Assembly (NCBI RefSeq): GCF_003576645.1
Contig: NC_044925.1
Span: forward strand, 21,022,009-21,086,008
DNA from: Ipomoea triloba
Lineage: Eukaryota; Streptophyta; Magnoliopsida; Solanales; Convolvulaceae
Direction of reading: 5' to 3'
Length of the DNA: 64,000 bases
In this document: positions 1 through 10,291 of the stretch, piece by piece
Layout of the letters: every line of letters begins with the position of its first letter
How positions within the stretch are numbered: position 1 is the stretch's first letter
Made by a program: the position numbers and the translations under genes
Notes under the pieces: model-generated
Told to the model about the DNA's origin: nothing
The model's database searches: none
The model's input: only the letters and a program-made list of their open reading frames with translations

Positions 1-42
1 TGGGTATGGAGATCTTGGGGGCAAGGGAATTGTAGGCAAAAT

Positions 43-152
43 TAAACCAACTCAACAAAGTGTTGTTTGGATAATGGGCATTTCCCTCACCATTCTATGC
101 CAAACGTCTAAAGCTAAACTAAACTACACCAAATTGTTGAGTTGGTTTAATT
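43..152. repeat. Small palindromic element (about 110 bp)
   Basis: The ends are near-perfect inverted copies: AATTAAACCAACTCAACAA on the left and its reverse complement on the right, about 19 bases each. The centre is unique AT-rich sequence. This looks like a small MITE. No target duplication could be fixed, so the superfamily is not assigned. Confidence 0.5.
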
Positions 153-260
153 ATTTTATTTAAATTGTATTACTTTTATCATATTTATTTCTTCAAATTT
201 TTTTAACCAACTTTGCTGGAGTTTGCCTTCAATTTTTTTTAAACAGTAGTAATAACAACA

Positions 261-668
261 ATGAGATCACATATGTGCATCCATGTAATACTTTTAATGG
301 TCTAAATTGATTGACACACACACTCTTTGTTCGCACACATTTAATCACCGTTCGCACACATTTAATCACCGTTCGCACACACTTAACTTGGAATCTTAAT
401 CAATCTAGACCATTAAAAAATTTTGAGATCAAATCTTGTACATCAATCACGGTCTGCACACATTTAATCATCGTTTGCACACATTTAATCACCGTCCGCA
501 CACACTTAATCACACACATTTAATCACCGTCCGCATACACTTAATCACCATTTGCACACATTTTATTACTGTTCGCACACACTTCAGCTTAGCATTTTAA
601 ATCAATCTAGACTATTAAATTATTAAATGGATGCATCTCACGATCTTACCTAAACAAGTGATCTCATA
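261..668. mobile_element. Foldback MITE with internal short repeats
   Basis: The left end (ATGAGATCAC, then GCATCCATGTAATA) recurs inverted at the right end (TGGATGCATCTCAC, then GTGATCTCAT), giving diverged inverted arms of about 50-70 bp. Between the arms lies a run of degenerate units of about 20 bp built on TTCGCACACATTTAATCACC (about 328-590). The short open frame there is a product of the repeat and is not a gene. Confidence 0.55.
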
Positions 669-677
669 TGATCCTAA

Positions 678-680
<3 letters not shown>

Positions 681-712
<32 letters not shown>
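681..712. repeat. (TA)n microsatellite
   Basis: An uninterrupted TA run of 32 bases lies just right of the foldback element. The 713-1031 stretch that follows is the AT-rich 3' flank of the next gene, with no other recognisable feature. Confidence 0.9.
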
Positions 713-714
<2 letters not shown>

Positions 715-1031
715 AATTTAGGTGTATATTTAAAGCATTTTTTTAGTTAGTGTTAAATTGCATTTTTCAAAATAATTGGACAATTTATTTAATCCTTGTA
801 TCTAAAATATTAAAAACTTCATAGATTATTGTTGGATGCCTATAGATTCAGAGGAAAATTATCTAATCCATATATTTTCTGTATTTTGAATTTCAAGAAC
901 AGTATTCCAAGCCACAAGAGAAACACATTCAGTCTTCATTATTATTCTTCTAGAAGATCAAACTTCAAATTTAAATCCTCAAAGATCCCAGGACATTGCA
1001 GCTCTATATCAAAGCACACAATTATATTATT

Positions 1032-3520
1032 CTATACAACTTTTATTTCCTTGAGCCATGCAGTGTGTAATGGACATGGATCTGGCATTCCTGCTGCAAG
1101 TGCCTTCTCCGATAGCGCATAGAACCAACCGTTTCTCCATTGGAACTACGACAAGAAACACGAGAAAGTACAAAGTTGTAAATGTTGAGTATAAATAATA
1201 TATAAACATAAATGTGCTAACCAACTAACAGCTTAGGCTTTTAGTTGAGATGAAGCACATGCTTCAATTTGGTATCAAAGCCATGGTCTATGTGTTGCTT
1301 GGAGCGGGGGCGTGTTGAGTATAAATAATATATAAACATAAATGTGCTATCCAACTAACAGCTTAAGTTTTTAGTTGAGATGGAGCACATGCTTCAATTG
1401 TAAACACGTATCAAAGGTGGTTATATATGCATTGCATCCTATGAGCGACTACATTTCTTACCTCCTTAACCGCTGTTGGGAAGTGGGCAACTGCTCGTGA
1501 GTAAGCGCATAGCCTATCCTCCATAGCTTCTTCAAACACTACGCCTTTCTCTGCAGCTGCAGCTGCTGCCAGCTCAGCGATAAGGCTTGATACCTGAAAG
1601 AATCGACTTATGTTAATCCCATTCCAGTCAATTACATCATTGTATTTAGTGGCCATATACGTACAAGGTTTAGATCCAGAGGTGTTAGATAAATGGTATG
1701 ATTGGATAAAAAGTTGTGCATAGAATTTACGTAAGCATAACTCTTTACCTCAGAGCGGTATTCCTTTTCAACAGCACCAACAGTTGCTCCGGGATGGCGA
1801 GCTCCAACAAGCATGAATGCACATATCCATATAAGTTTTTCCAACATTTGCTTCTCAAATGCCTCTTTGTCAAGGACCTGGAGTTTGAAACCAAAAGAAA
1901 AGAAGAAAAATGTAAATAAAGTTTATTAATTTTAGTTCATTTTTGCAAAGAAAACCTACACATACAATATAGATTATGGATGTGGGTATTTTCGTTTTAG
2001 GATAGAAAATCCAAACATTACTGTAAAAATGCATAAGATAATGTTAATGCCAAAGATTACGGTAGGTAGAAGACAAAGAAGAGGAATAACTTGTAATTAA
2101 TTTGTCATGTTTGAAGATAAAATGGAATGACGACTTTCTTTCTGCAGACAACAACAAAAAAAGAGAGCCAACGCCCATCTCATATCATAGCTGTTTTACT
2201 CTAGTATTACTATAGAAGCTTCAAAGTTAAACAAGGCAATTTCAACTACCAATGCCATAAAAAATTTCATACATACAGAGGGCAATCCCAGCCAAGTTGG
2301 TCATGCTCTTGACTTGGTAACCACAAAATTACAAGTTCAACTCCCAACCAGAGCAACCTATTGGCCTTCTTGGTTTGAGTAAGTCAACTATGGACAACTT
2401 AGGCTGGTTTATCTCCTTGTGGTCCTTTGCTGACTAGGGTCACAAGGTGGGATTTACCCCGTGCACACACTTGGGTAGTGACTGCGAGTTTCCCTCGTTA
2501 TCTTAAAAAAATTCATACATACCTTGCAGGAAAGGCCTCCAGCAAGTAATCTTGAAGCAATTGCAGATGCCCATTTCCCATAAGCTGCAGTTAAGCCTTC
2601 AGGGTTTGTATCGGTTTTACCATCAGTAGGGGGCTCACCAAGTTTAGCTACTGCAAAGTATGCCAAAACTTGGTCGGCATCACCAAGACCTTTGCTTTGG
2701 AACCATGGCTCCAGCATTCCATTCTGGAAAAATACCAAATCTGCTACATCGTTAAGATGTGTTATAGAGACAAATCTATAATTCAAAAACCAGTTAACAC
2801 AACAAAACCATATCTACTATCCCAGACATGTCATGTTATCCTTACACACCAGACAAGTTCAAAACACTACTTTAATCTTTAACATGGTGTATTCATAACA
2901 AATTTCAATCATATGCTACCAATCATATTGTAAATATTTTCATATTATTCTAAGAAATATGCTTCAAAGATAACAACTTCATGCCAGGCATTTGAGCAGA
3001 AATCCACAACAAAGAAACTAAAACAGTTATCTCCCTTCAAATTCACATAATCAAACCACCATTCAAAAACTTGTCCTTTTTTGGAATAACAAGTTAAGAA
3101 CAATCTGATTAGTGATTATCCATACAGAAACATACCAATTATTATTGGCTTAGTGAAAATAATCAGGACTAGGAAAATTATCATACCGCTCCAACGAGAC
3201 TTGGGGGTGGCTTCTAGTACTGCTTCAAGATCATCATTTCTGGTACAGACCAAGATTGGACCGGGAAAGTCAAGGGGGACCGGTTCGCCCCTCTTCACCA
3301 ACACATCTTCGCCATTGCCCATGTCTTGAAGGGCTTTCCCCACGCGCCCGCCGCCTACTATAACAGCAGGCAAAACCTTTGTGGTGGTGCTGGGGGCAGC
3401 TGACATGGTGATTGTGGTTGATAGTGTGGATTTGAGTTTGAAGCCCAAGGCGATTCTTGAAGTGGGTTTGCAGTAGTGGTGCCAGAGAGAGGAACTAGAG
3501 AGAGATAAAGCGGTGGCCAT
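1032..3520 (-). CDS. Plastid-targeted Rossmann-fold (ketopantoate reductase/6PGDH-like) protein, 5 exons
   Basis: Exons read on the minus strand are 3520-3187, 2740-2523, 1877-1749, 1593-1462 and 1145-1032. All introns are GT-AG and the joins keep one frame of 308 residues. The N-terminus (about residues 1-40) is rich in Ser, Thr and Ala with few acidic residues, as in a chloroplast transit peptide. A dinucleotide-binding loop GGGRVG lies at about 56-61. After it come a conserved DLVFFQNGMLEPW segment and a helical C-terminus that includes FMLVGARHPGATVGAVEKEY. The glycine loop suggests an NAD(P)-dependent oxidoreductase fold, but the substrate is unknown. A first exon ending one base into a codon and the acceptor at 2741-2743 are what restore the DLVFFQNG segment. 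Intron 2 holds a SINE and intron 4 holds a tiny LTR element. Confidence 0.85.
1183..1399 (+). mobile_element. SMART/TRIM-type miniature LTR retrotransposon, complete
   Basis: Two direct repeats of 87 bp (1183-1269 and 1313-1399) begin TGTTGAGTATAAA and end GCTTCAATT, differing at only a few positions. A primer-binding-site-like TGGTATCAAAGC follows the left repeat directly (1270-1281), and a purine/G-rich tract GGAGCGGGGG precedes the right one. The 5 bp target duplication GTAAA flanks both sides (1178-1182, 1400-1404). The 217 bp element codes for nothing and sits inside intron 4 of the Rossmann-fold gene. Its size and layout match the published class of very small LTR elements (SMART/TRIM). 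Confidence 0.85.
2277..2511 (+). mobile_element. tRNA-derived SINE at a splice donor
   Basis: The element starts with a tRNA-like head, with A-box-like CCAAGTTGGTCATG and B-box-like CAAGTTCAACTCCC, then a body containing CTCCTTGTGGTCCTTT and GGGTAGTGACT, and ends in a short A-rich tail. The 11 bp target duplication TTCATACATAC flanks it (2266-2276 and 2512-2522). The second copy of that duplication is the 5' splice site of exon 2 of the minus-strand Rossmann-fold gene. It shares its body with the SINE at 20764-20944. Confidence 0.8.
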
Positions 3521-3789
3521 GGTTAGTTTGTTGGGGATGAATTTTTGGGGCCATGGCTCCCTTCCCTTACCTTTTTTTCAGATGATTCGGGTGAAGAAGA
3601 CAGCCACTCGTTTTAAGAATGGTCCTAAGAAGTTGTCAGGATTGAGGAGGATAAATTTTGAGAAAGAGGATTGGATACGTATTTATGGGCTTTTCAATCT
3701 CACTGAGTCATTGGGCTCAGGGATTAACAGATTGGCAACGGAATGAGTAGCAGGTAGATTAGTCTAGAATGCCCATGGAGAACGGTCAG

Positions 3790-4285
3790 CGGTATCGTGG
3801 ACCGTGATCCACAAAACTTTTGTGGACAATGGTCCAAAAGTAGCATCGTTTTTTTTTAAGTAAAGAAACGACTGTCATCACATTTTAACGGAGCTCCGTA
3901 AATAAAATTATAGTTTATCTCAAATGATACAACCTTACATTTATTTTTATATTATCTAATGAAACTGTAGTTATATCAAAATGAAACTGTAGTTATATCA
4001 AAATAAAATAGTAGTTGTGTTTAAAGGAAACTGCACTGTATATAAAATGAAACTGAATAACAGTTTCACATATTTGACGTATAATGTTGAATGAAACTGT
4101 AGTTGTGTTGAAATAAAAATGCAGTGTATATAAAATGAAACTGAATATGTTATACACACAGAGTTACTTTTTGCGGAACGGTGCAGAATGAGGTTGTTTT
4201 TGCCATTTCTTTTCATTAATCAAAACGACGTCGTTTGATACATGGACTACCATACATTGTAGACCGTGATCCACAGTAAAATTTG
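3790..4285. mobile_element. Foldback MITE with GTGGACC ends and ACGACGTCGT box
   Basis: The left terminus has GTGGACCGTGATCCAC followed by TGTGGACAATGGTCC. The right terminus carries GACCGTGATCCAC and, just inside, AAAACGACGTCGTTTGA. The interior is AT-rich with repeated AATGAAACTGTAGTT units. It lies in the 5' flank of the Rossmann-fold gene, which starts at 3520. The sequence between 3521 and 3790 is the promoter region of that gene, with no recognisable element. Two elements of the same build lie at 28291 and 49123. Confidence 0.5.
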
Positions 4286-4927
4286 CGCGATTTAAGAGGA
4301 TCGCTGAGATTATCACAATTTAATGGTGAAACTTTGAGTCATTTATTGTGGGCTTGTGGCTTAAGAGTATACTAGAAAAGACAAAAGAATATTAAGTTGG
4401 AGAGTGATTCGTTAATGATTATTTAAACAATTAAGTTTAAAGGTAATATTAGAACTCATTATTTGCATTTTGTCACTCTCTAATGTGATAATCCTTAATA
4501 AGTTTAGATTTTAAATAAATAAAATGAAAAAAAAAATTAACTACACAAAAGTAGTCCCATCAGAGAGTACATGATAAAGTTTGTGATTTTTGTATGGGTG
4601 GAAAACATTTTTCTATTTTCAAACCCGTCATCAACCTCCACAATTTGATTGTTAATTGCAAACTATTGGAGTATTGTTAATTTAAAATATTATTCATATA
4701 TAAACTTTTATATGTATATTAGTATATTCTAATATAATATTAAAATATTTTTATATTCATGTGAAAAATAAAAAATCAAATAGGTCATTGAACAAAAATA
4801 CAATTGCGTCATTAAACAAAAAAAAAAGTACAATTGACCTCTAAACAAGTTAAACCCATGCAATTTGATCAAATAATAGGTTCTTGAGGTTAACTAAGAA
4901 AAGTTCTACATGCATTCTCAATTTTTA
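4286..4927. other. AT-rich intergenic stretch, nothing recognised
   Basis: Low-complexity A/T-rich DNA with no convincing coding frame, RNA gene or terminal repeat structure. Confidence 0.6.
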
Positions 4928-5531
4928 GAGCATCCACACTAAGGAGTCTTTACACGATTTTTGATGATAAATGACCACATGGAGAAGAGAGAATTCATGT
5001 TAGAGAAAATGAAGTTTCATCGGCAATGTTATGATTTTTGGAACAGTAACTCACTGGCAAGGTCGAATTTTAGGGCGTGCAACATGTGCGACTGCACAAG
5101 GTCCCAAAAATTTGGGGGGCCCTACTCCAACCCTGGCCTAATAATTAGTATATGTATTTGTGATTATATTGGCCCAAAATTAAGTTTTTTTTTTTTTTTT
5201 TTGCATTTTTCTCTTTGTAATTTTCCTTCAATTCACAGTTTATTTATATTTTGATAGGGCCTCACTTAGTTATTAGCACAGGGCCCCGCAAATCAAAAAA
5301 TCGGCCCTGCTCACTGGCAGCAAAGCCAAGAAACCAATGAAGTTGTGCCGGCACGTGCAGTGCATGCGCCCGCTGGTGCGATCCTCATCACCCTTTTTTT
5401 TTTTTTTTTAGATGTCATAGTAGTATTTTGTTTTGTTTTTTTTTTCTTTTTTTTTTCTTCTTCTCTTTCCTAATCGCACTTACAAAAACTCCTTAAAAAA
5501 TCACAAAAGAACTTCACTATTAAAGATGCTC
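4928..5531. mobile_element. GAGCATC MITE, interrupted by a hAT MITE
   Basis: It begins TTA-GAGCATCC and ends AAAGATGCTC. The right part contains CCTAATCGCACTTACAAAAA, shared with the sister copies at 6055-6415 and 40844-41192. A G/C-rich patch (CACGTGCAGTGCATGCGCCC) is also typical of this family in the window. The copy is longer than its sisters because another element sits inside it at 5058-5309. Confidence 0.65.
5058..5309. mobile_element. hAT-type MITE nested in a GAGCATC MITE
   Basis: The 8 bp target duplication CTCACTGG lies at 5050-5057 and 5310-5317. The ends are imperfect inverted repeats: CAAGGTCGAATTTT on the left and AAAAAATCGGCCCTG on the right. The 252 bp insert contains a poly-T run and no coding frame. 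An 8 bp duplication with CAGGG-like ends is characteristic of the hAT superfamily. Confidence 0.75.
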
Positions 5532-5689
5532 TTTACGCGTCATGCTTTGATTGCTAGGCTTAATATAAGGGGATGGGCGGGTGGTCATGATTTTTACCAT
5601 TTCTTTTGTTTTTCTCCAATAAAATTTGAATACCTAGTGAGAGTAAAGTTAGAAGTAGGCTATTGAAGTCCAAGTAATATTTTTCGTTA

Positions 5690-6051
5690 GAGCATCTTTA
5701 TCAGTCCAAGCTTTTTGAAGGATTTTGTCATGCCATATGGGAAAGAGAATGAGGAGGAGAGAGGAAATAAAAGAAAAAAAAAACAAAAAGAAAACCTACT
5801 GACAGCTTGCTTAGAAAAAAAATAATAAATGTAGGTAGACTTACGCACCTAGCTGGCGTGTGCAATTAGGTGTGCGAAATGGACACTTGCCTTGTTTTTC
5901 CATGATTAAAGCATCAATCGCAGGGCTCACAAAGATCCATTACTTGTAGGGATTAAAACCCACAATAAAACTCCTTTCCGCACTAATTAAAAACTCACCT
6001 TTGATTTTTTGAAAGAAAAAAACTTCCTAATATCCACAGATGTGGATGCTC
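5690..6051. mobile_element. GAGCATC MITE
   Basis: The element runs GAGCATCTTTATCAG to GTGGATGCTC and is flanked on both sides by TTA (5687-5689, 6052-6054). The 3 bp TTA target duplication suggests the PIF/Harbinger (Tourist-like) group. It has no coding content. Confidence 0.7.
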
Positions 6052-6054
6052 TTA

Positions 6055-6415
6055 GGCCACCCTTATCATAGGTTTTTTTTGAAGATAATGTCATATTTGA
6101 TGCCTAGTTGGCATGAGAGAGGAAGGCAAAGAGAAGGGAAAGACACCTCCGAATCTCCGATCCTGCAAACAAAGGTTCATGCAACAGTGAAATCTGACAT
6201 TTTCCTTTGACAATCATCTCTTGCTGCCCCACACTGGCGCTTGCAGTGCACGCACTAGGTGGGCGCGTCAGGCGCACCTGAGACTCTATTTATTATTTTT
6301 TAAAAAAAAAAATCATATTTGTGTTTGTTTTTCTTCCATCCCATTTTCTATTTCCTAATCACGCTTACAAAAACTCCTCAATAACCGCGAAAAAACTCCA
6401 TTGATAAGGATGCTC
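6055..6415. mobile_element. GAGCATC MITE with eroded left end
   Basis: The right terminus GATAAGGATGCTC followed by TTA is intact. The left end has decayed to GGCCACCCTTATCATAGG. The interior carries the family's G/C-rich patch and CCTAATCACGCTTACAAAAA. It abuts the previous MITE with only the shared TTA between them. Confidence 0.6.
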
Positions 6416-7759
6416 TTAGTTAAGTATTGATCATCTTGCTTATGTATGTGGACTATTATGTGTCATTTTTTAAATTTTGTTTAACAAACATATACATATC
6501 GTAATTCTTCATAAGGACCCCATGAAAATTTGTCAGACTATCATCCATAGATGAAAAAATTCCAGAGATGGCGAGCAAACCTCCTCTCAAATTGAGACAA
6601 AGCAACAAATTGTTTCGTGGTGTGGAATGATTTTTTTTTTTTTTCATTTTAAATTTCTGCCGCTAATTAATGCACATGTTTGAAGTTTGAACACAGTGAG
6701 AAGATTTGAATGGCATATATGGGTGGGCAATCACAGAGGCAGGCAGGCTCCTTGGTTAGTTGGTTTGATGGATATGAGAAGAATAGTATGTAGTTGTTGT
6801 AGCAGTTACGTTGCAGTATGAGCATTCAAACCTACCTGCTTCCGCTTCCTGACAACCAACTATCGCACAAACACAAAGACAAAGACACACAGGGTTGCAT
6901 CATCACATGAGAATGAAAGTTATACATTCTTTATAGGTCTGGTCCTATTATTTTATAAGTTTGATACACCAAATAAAAAAAAATTGAAATAACATTCATA
7001 AGTTTTTCAACAATTTTACATACACAGTAATATTCATGAAAAAAATATTCCAAGTACTTTTATAATGCAAGATAATCAAAAATTTATTAGTACTTTCATA
7101 GATAAATAATTATAGTTTATAAAAAAGAATAAACTATTTAAAATCAAATAAACTTACAAACAATAACATTTTTATTGCAATAAATAATAAATTAATTATT
7201 AATAAAAAAATTATAAAATAAAACTTACAAACATGGGCGAAGCTAAAAATCTTTTTGTCTGGGGACGAGAAATTAAAATACAAACGCGATAAAAATAATC
7301 ATAACAAAATATGAAACACAATTAATCGGATAAAATAGTTCGAATAGAAAACACATAATAAATCAAGCATATTCTATATTGATATGATGTTTATAAATAT
7401 TTTTTTCTTTTAGCTAGCTAGATCAATTTAAAATTTTTCTATAATAATTTGATTATGTTGACACATAATAGAAACTTTTGGATTACATTGATTATATAAT
7501 TCATAAAAAAAAAAAAAAGAAAGATAAATTGTCTTTTCATTTGTTAAATAATTTTTACAAATTAAGAAGTTTAACCCTTTGACCTCTCAAACAAAAAATT
7601 ATATGACTTACCAACTAAATTACTTTAACTTTAATTAAAATTTATGTATATTACGTACTTACTTATACCTATATGTATACTATATATATATAGGGGTGAG
7701 ATGGGGTAGCCCCCTCCATGTATGGGCCCTAGGCAAAGGCCTAGTATGTCATTGGCCAG
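6416..7759. other. AT-rich intergenic stretch
   Basis: No gene or full element was recognised. It includes short A/T runs, and after about 6900 there is strongly AT-rich sequence up to the hAT-like element. Confidence 0.6.
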
Positions 7760-7950
7760 TAGGGATGTGCAAACCCGACCAAGCGAAGGACCCGAAACCC
7801 ACTAACAAGGAAACTGAACCAATTCGTTAATTTATACGGTTTCATATATTCAGGTAGGGTTATGGATTCCTAACCCGAACCGCCCGAATATCTGAGACGG
7901 CCTAGGATACGGTTATGCATGCTAAGTACTAAATGGTGTCGTGTTCCATA

Positions 7951-7998
<48 letters not shown>
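7951..7998. repeat. (TG)n(TA)n microsatellite
   Basis: A TG run followed by a long TA run. The open frames on both strands here (YIYIYI-type) come from this repeat and are not genes. Confidence 0.9.
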
Positions 7999-8000
<2 letters not shown>

Positions 8001-9152
8001 CAATTCTACGTTCTGCCCTAGGGTTTCTCACTTCTCTGAGTTCTCTCAATCTCTCAATCTTTGAGACTCTGAGAAAATGTAGATTGTGGTGGAACCCTTG
8101 GTTTGTACTCAAAATTGGCTTAAGCTGGCAAATAACCTCATATCATTTGAGGAAAATTTGGAAGAATTATAGAGATTTGAAAAAGGTAAACGATTATGTA
8201 TAATTTAATAATTCAATTTAAGTTTTTTCAATTAATTGAATTCTCACATTCTTCTAATTATTCTAGAATTTAGTGTCGATGGTGGAAGTACATTTGGACT
8301 TTCTGGTGGTTCTACATCTCCTCCAATTCTTGTAATTTTATTCTTTATACTTTATATGCTATCTTATATATTCTTATGTCTGAAATTGGTTGTCTTTCCA
8401 ACTAATATTATGATTCTTGTCCCGATGTTGAGGCTTGGTAACTTGAAACTTGTAAGTTGCTGTCTTTGATGAGTTTTGACCCCTTGCACTACTCTCAAAT
8501 CTGGTAATGTTCTCTATAAAGGCTTGGTAACTTACTAACTTAGTAACTTGTAAGTTCGTAAAGTTGTTGCCTTTTGCCCTTTTGCATTGATGTAAATGAG
8601 TAAATATGGTAATGTTATTTATTGATTTTTTTAATTTGACAAATTATGTTATAGCAATGATGAAGCTTCCACCTGTTATCTGAAATAAGGATTAAGCTGG
8701 TATGTCAATGTTCATGGTGGCATTGACACATTGTTGCAATTTGCCCTTAGGCCTTAATCTAGACATCGATAAGGACAAAAAGCTTACTAAGTCAACTTCA
8801 TAATCTCATTTAATATTAAGTAATTATTTAATTAGTTATTGTTTCTTATTTCCTTTATTTATTACTAATTTTTTCAATGTTTTCGCATGGAGAAGAATAG
8901 GATATGTCTTTATGATATTTGTACAGATAAGTAGATAACTTGAAGTATGAAATCTAAATGCCGAAATGAATGATTGGTGCCTTGGTGGATAATGGATTCT
9001 GTAAATCTGTAATGGACAATGGACTTGTAATGTGAATTTGTATTTTGTAATTCTGTAAATCAGTAAATCTACCTAGTTTTTGCCTTTTTGGATTTTAATT
9101 TGGCATTTTGGCTTGTAAATTGTAATGTGTACAGTGTACTTGTGTATTTATA

Positions 9153-10070
9153 GAGCAAATTGCCATTTTGGTCCACTAACTATAGGGGTCCTATTAATTT
9201 TCATCCACAACTTTCAAAAGTGTTAATTGCATACCACGACTTTTCAATTTGTATCAATTTTGGTCACTCCGGCCAAATTATCGGCCAAATTTCGCCGAAA
9301 AATCATAACCCTAAAATAATGAGGGTATTTTAGACATTTCACATATAACTTCTTCTTCTCCGGTGAACCCTTCTACTTCTCCGGTGGGATGCGGCGGAGA
9401 AATCACTCGCTGATCAAAAACCGCTGTCGAAAGGTCTGAGGTTGCCGCTGGCGAGGCCGAAACAACATGAGACACTGGAGAACACGTGGAGAATGATAAC
9501 TGAAAGGAACCACGTCCTGACGCTGACGAGACAGCTAAGGCAGTCCGACTCGTTCGAAAACGCCTCCGCCGATGAGAATGAGAATCATGCTCCGCTTCCT
9601 TAGCCGTAGAACCACCGAGACGCGTTCAAGTCGCGGACGTTCAAGGACCGGACCAACTACGACTCGCCGAAGGCGGCGGCGTCGCCGCCGGCGGTGAAGG
9701 CACGAAAAGAGTCGTCGATGAGTCAGGACGAATTGAACCGATGAGTGGAAGCGTTCATCAACAAGTTCAACGAGGAGATGAGGTTGTAGAGGGAAGTGTT
9801 TTCCCCTTTATTTTTGCCGGAGAAGACGCATCCCACCGGAGAAGAAGAAGGGTTTACCGGGGAAGAAGAAAATAGATGTGAAATGTCTAAAATACCCTCA
9901 TTATTTTAGGGTTTTTATCTTCCGGCGAAATTTGACCAGTAATTTGGCTGGAGTGACCAAAATTGATACAATAAATTGAAAAGTCGTGGTATGCAATTAA
10001 CACTTTTGAAAGTCGTGGATGAAAATTAATAGGACCCCTATAGTTAGTGGACTAAAATGGCAATTTGCTC
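9153..10070. mobile_element. Pack-MULE (Mutator-type element with captured gene)
   Basis: Long terminal inverted repeats of roughly 235 bp start GAGCAAATTGCCATTTT on the left and are mirrored at the right end (GGCAATTTGCTC). A perfect 9 bp target duplication GTATTTATA flanks the element (9144-9152, 10071-10079). Long TIRs with a 9 bp duplication are diagnostic of the Mutator superfamily. The G/C-rich interior holds a recognisable host gene fragment and no transposase, which makes this a Pack-MULE. Confidence 0.9.
9403..9789 (+). pseudogene. Captured DUF4408/DUF761-type gene fragment, decayed
   Basis: One frame from 9403 to 9789 reads through clear family motifs: PKQHETLENTWRMITE, then TRQLRQSDSFEN, then FKDRTNYDSP and a C-terminal VEAFINKFNEEMRL. 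Plant DUF4408 proteins carry a similar HETLENTW region, and the final motif matches the DUF761 tail (RRVEAFI.KFN..MRLQR). The frame is broken by four stops (9601 TAG, 9607 TAG, 9742 TGA, 9787 TAG) but by no frameshift. There is no start codon and there are no introns, as expected for a fragment captured by a Pack-MULE. The assignment rests on remembered family motifs. Confidence 0.7.
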
Positions 10071-10291
10071 GTATTTATATAATATTTTAATTTTGCATAT
10101 AATCTGGAAAATAATCGGATATCCGACTTATCCGTCCGAAACCGAAGTACACAACAACCGAAAGATTTTGAAAATTATTTACATAAGATCGGTTTTACAT
10201 AATTATATCCGAAAATCGTGCGGTTTAGACATATGCCCACCTGAACCGAACTGAACCGAACCGCCGCCCATTATACAATCCTATTGCCCAG

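Larger units (their letters stand above)
7760..10283. mobile_element. Probable non-autonomous hAT element carrying a Pack-MULE
   Basis: The left end TAGGGATGTGCAAACCCGAC is followed by many CGAACC/CCGAA-type subterminal motifs. The right part ends in repeated CTGAACCGAA and CGCCCATTATACAATCCTA. Imperfect 8 bp flanks TTGGCCAG (7752-7759) and TTGCCCAG (10284-10291) agree at seven of eight positions. No transposase frame survives. The interior holds a TG/TA microsatellite and a complete Mutator-type element at 9153-10070. Terminal inverted repeats are short and imperfect, so the exact ends are tentative. Confidence 0.45.

Noticed and set aside
311..600. CRISPR-like array of about 20 bp repeats
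   Set aside because: Repeats are degenerate, have no unique spacers of constant size, and lie inside a plant foldback element.
7870..8203. YIYIYI-containing frames on both strands
   Set aside because: Products of the TA microsatellite.
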